From Janthinobacterium sp. (GTDB lineage Bacteria; Pseudomonadota; Gammaproteobacteria; Burkholderiales; Burkholderiaceae_D), in the NCBI GenBank assembly GCA_003482555.1, contig DMYQ01000058.1, positions 13,355-20,286 on the forward strand: DNA of 6,932 bases. Direction: 5' to 3'. Below are positions 1 through 6,318 of the stretch, piece by piece (position 1 is the first letter of the stretch; each line of letters starts with the position of its first letter). The notes under the pieces were generated by a model. That model was not told the DNA's origin. It was given only the letters and a program-made list of their open reading frames with translations, and did not search any database. The translations under genes were made by a program, and so were the position numbers.

Positions 1-25
1 TTGCCATTTTGCCGCCATCAAACAT

Positions 26-98
26 CACTATGCATCATCCCCTATATGTATGGCAAATACCATTTTTCTTCCACATTTATACCAAAACAATATAAATA
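26..98 (+). promoter_or_regulatory. Conserved promoter module, copy A (upstream of psuK)
   Basis: The region holds a bipartite box at 26-60, read here as CACTATGCATCA-N5-TATATGTATGGCAAATAC, then a 30-bp AT-rich spacer and a TATAAA hexamer at 91-96. The same arrangement occurs without gaps on the minus strand at 5960-5888 before the TonB receptor: 31/35 identical in the box, 27/38 in the remainder. The hexamer would serve as a -10 element, putting transcription start near 103. No good -35 is seen 16-18 bp upstream, which is typical of activator-dependent promoters. The box would then span roughly -77 to -43, the usual territory of LysR-type activators. The resulting leader to psuK would be about 215 nt. 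The conservation is directly visible; promoter function and the identity of the activator are inferred. Confidence 0.6.
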
Positions 99-117
99 CC
101 CCATAATCATTCCACTT

Positions 118-213
118 CACAACTTTGGGGTCAGGTCTCGCTTTGTCGCTTTTTCCCCCGTACAACACAACTTTGGGGTCAGGTCTCGCTTTGTCACTTT
201 TTCCCCCGTACAA
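118..213. repeat. 48-bp direct tandem repeat, two copies
   Basis: Copy 1 is 118-165 and copy 2 is 166-213. They are identical apart from one base (G148 against A196). Each carries CAACTTTGGGGTCAGGTC, then a CGCTTTGTC segment, a T-run and CCCCC. A degenerate third start may follow near 211 (CAACTCCGGGGTC). The pair lies between the two predicted psuK promoters, so it would be transcribed as leader from the distal one. The GGGGTCAGGTCTCGCTTTGTC core resembles dispersed intergenic repeat sequences of betaproteobacteria of this type, possibly REP/RAYT-related, but that is from memory and unconfirmed. No transposase lies nearby. Confidence 0.8.
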
Positions 214-261
214 CTCCGGGGTCTTTGGCGCTTGCCCCTTCGGCGTCCGGCGCGACTTCGA

Positions 262-290
262 TTGACAGTCGCAAGACATATGTTTAGCAT
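262..290 (+). promoter_or_regulatory. Predicted sigma-70 promoter, psuK-proximal
   Basis: A perfect TTGACA at 262-267 is followed after exactly 17 bp by TAGCAT at 285-290 (4/6 match to TATAAT). Transcription would start near 297, leaving a short leader of about 22 nt before the kinase ATG. The -10 lies between two palindromic operator-like sites centred at 279.5 and 299.5, an arrangement expected for repression. This promoter is independent of the distal module at 26-98. Confidence 0.55.
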
Positions 291-305
291 TAGAAACAAT
301 TGTCT
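274..305 (+). promoter_or_regulatory. Operator-like inverted repeat over the psuK promoter
   Basis: AGACATATGTTT (274-285) and AAACAATTGTCT (294-305) form an inverted repeat with 10/12 matching positions around an 8-bp centre. Each arm also contains its own perfect 8-bp palindrome, ACATATGT (276-283) and ACAATTGT (296-303). Their centres are exactly 20 bp, about two helical turns, apart, so two protein dimers could bind the same face. The pair straddles the proposed -10 and start site of the proximal promoter, fitting a repressor. Which protein binds is not shown; candidates are the winged helix of the kinase encoded immediately downstream, or the LysR regulator of the operon. Confidence 0.5.
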
Positions 306-318
306 ATCGCTTTGAGTC

Positions 319-1455
319 ATGACCGATACTTCCAAAAAAAACCAAATATACGAGCTGATACGCGCCAATCCCTTCATTTCGCAGCAGGATCTGGCGATCG
401 AATTGCGCCTGTCGCGCTCGGCGGTGGCCGGCCATGTCGCCGGCCTGATCCGCGAGCGCCGCCTGCTGGGCCGCGCCTACGTGCTGCCCGACAAGCGTCC
501 CGTGATGTGCCTGGGCGCCGCCAACCTGGACCGCAAGCTGCGCACCCTGGACCGGCTGCAGATGGGCACCTCGAATCCAGCCAGCGCGGAAGAAGTGTTC
601 GGCGGGGTGGCGCGCAATATCGCGGAAAACCTGGCCCGCCTGGGCCTGCCGGTGGCCCTGCTGACGGTGCTGGGCGACGACGCCGCCGGCCGCGCGCTGC
701 AAAGCCACGCCGAGGAGGCCGGCATCGACACGCGCGGCAGCCTGCGCCTGCTTGACACTTGCAGCGGCACCTACACGGCGGTGCTCGACGAGCGCGGCGA
801 GATGATCATGGCGCTGGCCGACATGCAGTTGTACGACACCCTGACGCCGCAATTTCTGGCCAGCCGCCAGCCGCAGCGGGCTGCGGCGGCCCTCACGGTG
901 GCCGACCTGAACCTGCCGCGCGAGAGCGTCCGCGCCCTGCTGCAGGACGCCCGCCGCGACAGCGCGCCTTTGGTGATCGTGGCCGTCTCGCAGCCGAAGA
1001 TGAACCGCCTGCCGGCCGACTTGAGCGGCCTGCGCCTCTTGATCCTCAACCGCAGCGAGCTGGAAACCCGGGTCGGCCGCGCCCTGCCCGGCGCAGCCGA
1101 ACTGCGCGATGCCTGCCGCCAGGTGCGCGAACAGGGCGCGCACCACATCATCGTCACCTGCGGCGGCGCCGGCGTCTACTACAGCGTCGGCGACGGCCTG
1201 GCCCACCTGCCCGCCCACGAAGTGCGGACGGTCGATGTGACCGGCGCCGGCGACGCCTTCGCCGCCGCCGTCTGCTGGTCGCTCTACCAGGGCGACGACG
1301 ACCTGAAACTGGCTTGCCGGCGCGGCTTGAAGCTGGCCGCCATGACGCTGGAATCGGACGCCACCGTGTCGCCGCTGCTGGGGCCCGACGTGCTCGACGA
1401 GATCCACGACTTCGACCTGTCGCAAGCCATCTCCACCTACTTTCACCAGGACTGA
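319..1455 (+). CDS. psuK: PfkB-family carbohydrate/nucleoside kinase with N-terminal HTH, probable pseudouridine kinase
   Basis: This 378-residue cytoplasmic protein probably phosphorylates the 5'-hydroxyl of pseudouridine with ATP, giving pseudouridine 5'-phosphate for PsuG. Residues about 5-58 form a winged helix-turn-helix (ISQQDLAIELRLSRSAVAGHV at its core). The remainder, from about residue 60, is a PfkB/ribokinase fold. The N-terminal signature is GGVARNIAENLARLG (95-109), and the C-terminal signature DVTGAGDAFAAA (306-317) carries the catalytic base Asp312 and the GAGD anion hole. ATG 319 is the only reasonable start, because an in-frame TGA stands at 313-315. No convincing Shine-Dalgarno precedes it. 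The stop lies 2 nt before psuG, indicating coupled translation. E. coli PsuK is about 313 residues without an HTH, so the architecture is closer to the HTH-fused E. coli paralogue YeiI. Kinase assignment is very secure; pseudouridine specificity rests on the psuG linkage. Confidence 0.88.
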   Translation: MTDTSKKNQIYELIRANPFISQQDLAIELRLSRSAVAGHVAGLIRERRLLGRAYVLPDKRPVMCLGAANLDRKLRTLDRLQMGTSNPASAEEVFGGVARNIAENLARLGLPVALLTVLGDDAAGRALQSHAEEAGIDTRGSLRLLDTCSGTYTAVLDERGEMIMALADMQLYDTLTPQFLASRQPQRAAAALTVADLNLPRESVRALLQDARRDSAPLVIVAVSQPKMNRLPADLSGLRLLILNRSELETRVGRALPGAAELRDACRQVREQGAHHIIVTCGGAGVYYSVGDGLAHLPAHEVRTVDVTGAGDAFAAAVCWSLYQGDDDLKLACRRGLKLAAMTLESDATVSPLLGPDVLDEIHDFDLSQAISTYFHQD

Positions 1456-1457
1456 CC

Positions 1458-2369
1458 ATGCACCAATTTCTCTCCTTCGCGCCCGAAGTGGCCGCCGCCC
1501 GCGCCGCCGGCCTGCCCGTCGTGGCGCTCGAATCGACCATCATTTCGCACGGCATGCCCTACCCGCAAAACGTCGCCATGGCGCGCGAAGTGGAACAGAT
1601 CATCCGCGACGGCGGCGCCGTGCCGGCCACCATCGCCATCATCGGCGGCAAGATCCGCATCGGCCTGGAGCCCGAGCAGCTAGAACTGCTGGCCACCTCG
1701 CCCGACGCCATGAAGGTCAGCCGGCGCGACCTGCCGTACGCGCTGTCGCAGTGCGCGCTGGGCGCGACGACGGTGGCGGCGACCATGATCTGCGCCGAAC
1801 TGGCCGGCATCGAGGTCTTCGTCACGGGCGGCATCGGCGGCGTCCACCGCGGCGCCGAAACCAGCTTCGACATCTCGGCCGACCTGCAGGAGCTGGCGCG
1901 CACCTCGGTGGCGGTGGTGTGCGCCGGCGTCAAATCCATCCTCGACATCGGCCTGACCCTGGAATACCTGGAAACCCACGGCGTGCCCGTGCTCAGCGTC
2001 GGCCAGGCCGGCCTGCCCGCCTTCTTCACGCGCGAAAGCGGCTTTCGCGCCGACTTCCAGCTCGACACGGCGGCCGAACAAGCCGCTTTCATCCACATGA
2101 AATGGCGGCTCGGCCTGAAAGGCGGTATCGTGGTCGCCAACCCGGTGCCGGCCGCCGACGCCATGCCGACCGAAGAAATCGACGCCGTCATCGAGCAAGC
2201 CTTGCGGGAAGCCCGCGATGCCGGCGTCAGCGGCAAGCGCATCACGCCCTACCTGCTGGCGCGCATCCAGCAACTGAGCGGGGGGCGCAGCCTGGCGACG
2301 AATATCGCACTGGTGAAGAACAACGCCCGCGTCGGCGCCGCGCTCGCGCGCGCGCTGCAGGCTCCCTGA
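1458..2369 (+). CDS. psuG: Pseudouridine-5'-phosphate glycosidase
   Basis: This 303-residue cytoplasmic enzyme reversibly cleaves the C-C glycosidic bond of pseudouridine 5'-phosphate, yielding uracil and ribose 5-phosphate. It matches the PsuG (YeiN/IndA) family along its whole length. Conserved blocks include VVALESTIISHGMPYPQN (21-38), ATIAIIGGKIRIGL (57-70), KVSRRDLP (86-93), TGGIGGVHRG (123-132), FDISADLQEL (137-146), CAGVKSILD (155-163), GLPAFF and VVANPVP. Residues equivalent to the E. coli catalytic and metal-binding set (Glu31, Lys93, Asp149, Lys166) are all present as Glu25, Lys86, Asp142 and Lys159, so the enzyme should be active and Mn-dependent. The open frame extends far upstream, but homology begins at ATG 1458, and AGGA (1448-1451) in the kinase tail supplies a ribosome-binding site. 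It is the second gene of the operon and 27 nt before the LysR gene. Confidence 0.95.
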   Translation: MHQFLSFAPEVAAARAAGLPVVALESTIISHGMPYPQNVAMAREVEQIIRDGGAVPATIAIIGGKIRIGLEPEQLELLATSPDAMKVSRRDLPYALSQCALGATTVAATMICAELAGIEVFVTGGIGGVHRGAETSFDISADLQELARTSVAVVCAGVKSILDIGLTLEYLETHGVPVLSVGQAGLPAFFTRESGFRADFQLDTAAEQAAFIHMKWRLGLKGGIVVANPVPAADAMPTEEIDAVIEQALREARDAGVSGKRITPYLLARIQQLSGGRSLATNIALVKNNARVGAALARALQAP

Positions 2370-2396
2370 CACCCGCGCCTCCCCATAAAGAACGCC

Positions 2397-3305
2397 ATGT
2401 CCATCGATCTGAAACAACTCAAGTATTTTCTAGCCGTCGCCGAGGAAAAAAGCTTCAGCCGCGCCGCCGAACGCCTGCACATATCGCAGCCGCCGCTGAG
2501 TCAGCAGATCATGAAACTGGAAAGCGAACTGGGAGTGCGCCTGTTCGCCCGCACCACCCGCACCTTCGAGCTGACGGTGGCCGGCAAGGCCCTGATGGCG
2601 GAGGCGGCCGACCTGCTGGCGAAGATGCGCATGACGATCGACACCATCCGCCAGATCGACCGCGGTGAAGTGGGCCGGCTGCGGGTCGGCATCGTCGGCT
2701 CGGCCATGTGGGGCCCGATCCCCAGCCTGCTCGAACAATTCCAGACCAAGTACCCGCGCGTGACCTGGACCCTGCACGAATCCGGGCCCAACGTGCAGTA
2801 CGAAGCCTTGCGCGCCAAGCAGATCGACGTCGGCTTTTGGCGCGAGCCCAGGCTCAACGACGACGATTTGCGGCACGATAATCTGCGCCAGGAACTGTGC
2901 TACCGCGAAAGCGTCTGCGTCGCCGTCAACGAACACCACCCGCTGGCCAAGCAAGCCGCCATCGAACTCATCGACCTCGAACACGAGCCGATGCTGACCC
3001 TGGCGCTCGACAAGTCGGCCTTCCCGCGCTACCTGATCCAGTGCTGCGTCAAGGCCGGCTTCCAGCCCATCATCTTCCAGGAAGCGTCCGAGCCGCAAAC
3101 CCTGCTGGCGATGGTGGGCGCCGGCCTGGGCGTGACCCTGGTCCCGGAAACGACCAGCCGCATCGGCTGGCCCGGCGTGGTCTTCCTGCCGATCAAGACC
3201 GACCCGCCCTCGGCCAATCTGTACATCAGTTACACCACCCTGGACGACGCTCCCGTGGTGCGCGCCTTCCTCAACATCCTCAACCCGCCGGCGCGCCTCG
3301 ACTGA
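2397..3305 (+). CDS. LysR-type transcriptional regulator
   Basis: This 302-residue DNA-binding regulator has the standard LTTR length and layout. The N-terminal winged helix covers about 3-62, with FSRAAERLHISQPPLSQQI as the HTH and LESELGVRLFART after it. A linker helix follows (about 63-90), then the effector-binding domain from LRVGIVGSAMWGPIPSLL (95-112) to the C-terminus. The N-terminal style (LKQLKYFLAVAEEKSFSRAAERLHISQPPLSQQI) and EALRAKQIDVGFWRE suggest the CatM/BenM/AlsR-like branch, without fixing the ligand. It is not divergent from its likely target but is third in the psu operon, 27 nt after psuG, with only a weak AAAGAA ribosome-binding site (2387-2392). Co-transcription implies autoregulation if it acts on the psuK promoters. 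Pseudouridine, uracil or a phosphorylated intermediate would be plausible effectors, but that is inference. Confidence 0.93.
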   Translation: MSIDLKQLKYFLAVAEEKSFSRAAERLHISQPPLSQQIMKLESELGVRLFARTTRTFELTVAGKALMAEAADLLAKMRMTIDTIRQIDRGEVGRLRVGIVGSAMWGPIPSLLEQFQTKYPRVTWTLHESGPNVQYEALRAKQIDVGFWREPRLNDDDLRHDNLRQELCYRESVCVAVNEHHPLAKQAAIELIDLEHEPMLTLALDKSAFPRYLIQCCVKAGFQPIIFQEASEPQTLLAMVGAGLGVTLVPETTSRIGWPGVVFLPIKTDPPSANLYISYTTLDDAPVVRAFLNILNPPARLD

Positions 3306-3315
3306 CCGAGGGCGT

Positions 3316-3390
3316 TGAAAAGCGCGCGCCCATGAAAAAGGCCGGAGTCCGCGCAGGATCGCTGCGGGAACTCCGGCCTGGGGCTTTTCA
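3316..3390. terminator. Bidirectional intrinsic terminator between lysR and the TonB receptor
   Basis: A perfect 10-bp stem, AGGCCGGAGT (3339-3348) with ACTCCGGCCT (3370-3379), is extended inward by CCGC/GCGG across a 2-nt bulge. Five A residues flank it on the left (a U-run for minus-strand transcripts) and CTTTTC on the right. An outer repeat, TGAAAAGC (3316-3323) with GCTTTTCA (3383-3390), encloses the whole. It lies in the only gap between two convergent genes and can end transcription from both sides; the better T-run serves the receptor transcript. Confidence 0.8.
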
Positions 3391-3428
3391 GCCTTGGCCT
3401 CGCGGCCGGCCGACGCTAAAGGATTGCT

Positions 3429-5687
3429 TTAGAAGTTGGCCTTGAGCTGCACACCGAAAGTGCGCGGATCGTTGACGATACCGGTCAGGTTATTGAAGTC
3501 GATGGCGGCGATGACTTGCACCTTGTTGGTGATGTTGCGAGCATAGGCGGCCACTTCATATTTGCCGTCTTCCCACTTGTAGCCGAGGCGCAAGCCGCCT
3601 TCCAGCAGCGACTTGGCCTTGTATTCCTTGGCTTCGTACACGAACATATTGTAGGTGCCGCGGTAAGCCCAGTCGGTCAGCGCGTAAAACTCGCCGTTCG
3701 CCACCGGTTTGCTGTAACGCAGGGTGAAATTGCCGACCCACTTGGGCGCGCGCGGCAAGGGATTGCCGTTGATGAGCACCGTGCCCGGCACCGAACCGGC
3801 CGGATTGGTGACCGTGCAGCCGCTGCCGCATGGCGACACGAACAGGTTCGGGTCCTTGATTTCAGTGTCGTTGTAGCTGCCGCCCACGCTCATGCGCAAC
3901 TCGTCCGACAAGATGGCCTGGAAGTCCAGCTCGACGCCCTGGCCGGTGGCTTTCTCGGCATTCACCAGGCGATTTTGATTGACCGCGCCGCTGCCGGCCG
4001 TCAATTGCAGATCCTTCACGTTGTACTGGAAGACGGAAGCGGACAGACGGGCCCGCTTGTCGAAAAAGTCTTGCTTGACGCCAGCCTCGACAGACAAGTT
4101 CTTTTCCGCGCCGGCGACCGAAATCGCATCGCTGAACAAGATACGTCCCTGGATACTCGGCGCGCGATAACCGGTGGCGACCCGGGTGTACAGATTGGTG
4201 TCCTTGTTGAGCGCATAGTTGGCGCTCAAGTCCCAGCTGTAATTGGTCGATTTCGGATCGGCCGTCAGCGGGCCGAGGGCGCCGCCCAAGGTGCGCGAGG
4301 CCGTGAAGTCTTTCTTGTCGTCCGTGTAGCGCAAGCCGCCGCGCACCTTCAGTTGCTCGCTGACGGCATAGTTCAGCGAACCGAACAAAGCCCACGATTT
4401 GCTGACTTGCTGTTGCTGGGCGAAACCGACCAACTGATTGTTATTGGCCGTGTCGTAGTTATTGCTATCGACGGTGATGTGCTCGTTGAACACATACACG
4501 CCGCCTATCCATTGCAGCGGGCTCTTGTAACTCGATTCGGCGCGGAACTCTTGCGAGAACTGGCGGTGGTCGGGCAAGCCGTCGCCGGTTTCGGCCGAGA
4601 ACGGGATGAAGCCGGGGCCGGACGGCGGCGAGCTGGCCGTGCCGTAGCCGCCATCGACGTCGGCGCGGCTGAAGAAGCTGGCGCTTTCATAACCGGTGAT
4701 CGAATGCAGGGTGACGCCGTCGAGGTCCCAGCGCAGGCGCATGCTGCCGCCCGTTTCGCGCAGCCATTGCTCATTGATGCCGTCGGTCGGATAACTGCCA
4801 TAGTCGAAACCGTCGACCAGTTCGTTGCTGCCCTTTTTGATGATGTTGGCGCGGAACAGGGTGGCGCTGCCATTCATTTCGCGATGATGCACATTGAACA
4901 GGGCGCTGAAGACCTTGTTCGGCGTATACAACACTTGCACGCGGGCGGCCTTGTCGTCATAGCCTTCCAGGTTCTGGGTGCCGGTCGGGCGCGGATTGTG
5001 GACGCGGTCGTCGCGCCCCTGCGATTGCAGGGAAATGCGGGCCGACACGTCCGACGCCAGCGGCAGGTTGTAGGCGCCTTCCAGATTGACGACGCCATCC
5101 TTGCCGAAACCGGCGCTGGCATAGCCTTCCAGCTTGGGACCGGGCTTGACCGAGTCGAACTTGATGACGCCGGCCGGGGAATTGCGGCCGAACAAGGTGC
5201 CCTGCGGGCCGCGCAAGACTTCGATCTGCTCCACGTCAAACACGGGGAAGCCTTTCAACATCGGGCTTTCCTGCACCACGTCGTCGTAGACCAGGCCGAC
5301 CGGCTGCGAAGCGTTCAAGTCGAAGTCCGTGTTACCCAGGCCACGGATATAGAAGCGGGGGAAGGAACGGCCGAAATCGGACTCCACGTTCAGGCTCGGG
5401 CTGCGGCCCGACATGAAGCGCACGTCCTGACCGCTGGCCGTCAGGGTGTCGAGCTTTTCGCCTTTCATGGTCGAAATAGCCATCGGCACGTCCTTGATGT
5501 TTTCCGCGCGGCGCTGGGCCGTCACGATCACCGTTTCAAGCTGACCCGCCTGGGCTGGCGCGGCGTCGGCGACCGGTGCCTCTTGCGCCAGGGCCGCTTG
5601 CAGGGGGAACGCTCCCGCCACAGCCAGCGCGATCAGGGAACGCGCCGCGTAGCGCCGCGTCGCGCCAATTTCCGTTTTCTTCATCAT
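3429..5687 (-). CDS. TonB-dependent outer-membrane receptor
   Basis: This 752-residue protein should be an outer-membrane 22-stranded barrel with a plug, importing a ligand using TonB-ExbBD energy. The N-terminus has a Sec signal peptide (MMKKTEIGATRR..., hydrophobic 16-31, probable cleavage after AALA at residue 34). A TonB box ETVIVTA (51-57) follows, then a plug of about 60-180 containing RFYIRGLGN (111-119) and RGPQGTLFGRNSPAGVI (159-175). The barrel ends in a terminal Phe (KANF), as expected for BAM recognition. There is no N-terminal signalling extension, so FecA-type sigma control is not indicated. Cys620 and Cys624 (CGSGC) lie in a probable extracellular loop and could form a disulfide. 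GAGGAG 7 nt before the ATG confirms the start; a second ATG follows directly. The ligand cannot be read from sequence. The shared promoter module with psuK makes a nucleoside such as pseudouridine a reasonable hypothesis; siderophore-type ligands remain possible. Confidence 0.93.
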   Translation of the reverse strand: MMKKTEIGATRRYAARSLIALAVAGAFPLQAALAQEAPVADAAPAQAGQLETVIVTAQRRAENIKDVPMAISTMKGEKLDTLTASGQDVRFMSGRSPSLNVESDFGRSFPRFYIRGLGNTDFDLNASQPVGLVYDDVVQESPMLKGFPVFDVEQIEVLRGPQGTLFGRNSPAGVIKFDSVKPGPKLEGYASAGFGKDGVVNLEGAYNLPLASDVSARISLQSQGRDDRVHNPRPTGTQNLEGYDDKAARVQVLYTPNKVFSALFNVHHREMNGSATLFRANIIKKGSNELVDGFDYGSYPTDGINEQWLRETGGSMRLRWDLDGVTLHSITGYESASFFSRADVDGGYGTASSPPSGPGFIPFSAETGDGLPDHRQFSQEFRAESSYKSPLQWIGGVYVFNEHITVDSNNYDTANNNQLVGFAQQQQVSKSWALFGSLNYAVSEQLKVRGGLRYTDDKKDFTASRTLGGALGPLTADPKSTNYSWDLSANYALNKDTNLYTRVATGYRAPSIQGRILFSDAISVAGAEKNLSVEAGVKQDFFDKRARLSASVFQYNVKDLQLTAGSGAVNQNRLVNAEKATGQGVELDFQAILSDELRMSVGGSYNDTEIKDPNLFVSPCGSGCTVTNPAGSVPGTVLINGNPLPRAPKWVGNFTLRYSKPVANGEFYALTDWAYRGTYNMFVYEAKEYKAKSLLEGGLRLGYKWEDGKYEVAAYARNITNKVQVIAAIDFNNLTGIVNDPRTFGVQLKANF

Positions 5688-5694
5688 CTGTCAA

Positions 5695-5700
5695 CTCCTC
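5695..5700 (-). promoter_or_regulatory. Ribosome-binding site of the TonB receptor gene
   Basis: GAGGAG on the minus strand sits 7 nt before ATG 5687, near-ideal spacing. It favours the first of two adjacent ATG codons and argues against any longer N-terminus. Confidence 0.8.
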
Positions 5701-5814
5701 GGGTGGAACACAGGTTGAAATTTCTGTACAGCGGCTTCTTGGGCTCCAAACATGCCTCCCGTCGGCGTGGGTAAGCCAAACGGAAGCAACTCCATGTCGC
5801 TTCGACAGTTTCAA

Positions 5815-5833
5815 ACTTTGCAAAGTGCAAAGT
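5815..5833. promoter_or_regulatory. Palindrome plus direct repeat in the receptor leader
   Basis: ACTTTGCAAAGT (5815-5826) is a perfect 12-bp palindrome, and its right half is repeated, giving GCAAAGT twice in tandem (5820-5833). It lies about 130 bp upstream of the receptor ATG and downstream of the predicted start near 5883, so it would be in the leader as a roadblock operator or an RNA element. No known regulator is assigned; the symmetry is what is seen. Confidence 0.35.
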
Positions 5834-5887
5834 AATTCGGATGCTAGCATGAAAATTATTGAGTGAAAATCAGAAAGTCTCTCCGTT

Positions 5888-5960
5888 TATTTATATTCTA
5901 TTTATATAAATAGCTAAATAAAATCGTATTTGCCATACATATACACGGTGATGCATAGTG
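5888..5960 (-). promoter_or_regulatory. Conserved promoter module, copy B (upstream of the TonB receptor)
   Basis: On the minus strand the 35-bp box at 5960-5926 matches the box at 26-60 in 31 of 35 positions. All four differences fall within a 5-bp centre, leaving arms of 18 and 12 bp unchanged. Thirty bp further on, exactly as in copy A, is a TATAAA hexamer (5895-5890), predicted -10, with start near 5883 and a leader of about 195 nt. A perfect 16-bp palindrome, CTATTTATATAAATAG (5913-5898), occupies the -35/spacer region; copy A lacks its symmetry. The -35 is poor, again suggesting an activator. Because the box lies between divergent genes it could also influence the binding-protein gene, but it is 358 bp from that start. 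Confidence 0.6.
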
Positions 5961-6318
5961 ACGCAGCGAGTACCATCCCGAGCGATAAAAATTTATAAAA
6001 AAGCAATAAATCACAGAGCGACGCGCGGCACGGCTTTTTCCCCGCCTGCCATTCTCAGGAAACAGTGTCCGGAAGTCGGCACCCGCCGCGATCCCGGTTT
6101 TTCGATGCCATATAGGCAATGGCCTGGTAGACCTTGCAATCTTGCAGGGTCACAAAAAAACGACAGCGGCGAAAATCGGGAAGCCGCGCCCGCTGTTGCG
6201 GCGACGCGACACGGCCCCGGCCGGCAAGCAAGGCCCGGGCGGGGGCGCGGGGAAACTGGCCGCATTAGATGTTTCGACTATAAAAAATATACAATATCGA
6301 TCTTCCAGGAGCCAATTG
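5961..6318. other. Non-coding region upstream of the BMP-type binding protein
   Basis: No convincing gene is present. Composition shifts from AT-rich (5961-6015) to a GC-rich stretch (6180-6262). Visible symmetry: ACCTTGCAA-TC-TTGCAGGGT (6131-6150), a 9-bp stem with one G-T pair in RNA, and ACAGCGG (6163-6169) with CCGCTGT (6190-6196). Candidate -10 elements TATAAA (6279-6284, with a weak CTGGCC 17 bp upstream) and TACAAT (6290-6295) precede the gene; neither has a good -35. CAGGAG (6306-6311) is a strong ribosome-binding site 7 nt before ATG 6319. Confidence 0.5.

Noticed and set aside
118..213. CRISPR array
   Set aside because: The two repeats are directly abutting with no spacers, and there are no cas genes.
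285..310. Shared GCATTAGA upstream of both psuK (287-294) and the BMP gene (6262-6269) as a common operator
   Set aside because: An 8-base match without matching flanks or symmetry is too weak in AT-rich promoter DNA.
1..315. Left-edge open frame and its antisense counterparts over the 48-bp repeat
   Set aside because: The apparent protein repeat only reflects the 48-bp DNA repeat, which is a multiple of three; no start signal and no domain.
304..1446. 380-codon minus-strand open frame opposite the kinase
   Set aside because: Low-complexity Gln/Ala/Gly/His-rich translation typical of antisense GC-rich codons; the + strand kinase carries clear PfkB signatures.
759..1457. N-terminal extension of PsuG in the same open frame
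   Set aside because: The extension overlaps the kinase in another frame and is Arg/Pro-rich without homology; PsuG-family similarity starts just after ATG 1458.
3516..5774. 752-codon open frame on the + strand opposite the TonB receptor
   Set aside because: It is the antisense shadow of a high-GC gene: its translation has no recognisable domain, while the minus strand has a signal peptide, TonB box, plug motifs and terminal Phe.
26..5960. The 35-bp boxes at 26-60 and 5926-5960 as terminal inverted repeats of a 5.9-kb transposon
   Set aside because: No transposase or integrase lies between them, no target duplication is seen at their outer edges, and conservation continues inward into a matching -10 region with fixed spacing, which fits promoters better than transposon ends.
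6104..6125. Degenerate third copy of the bipartite box near CCATATAGGCAATGG facing the BMP gene
   Set aside because: Only the ATATA/GGCAA portion matches and needs a gap; the second arm and the TATAAA at fixed distance are missing.
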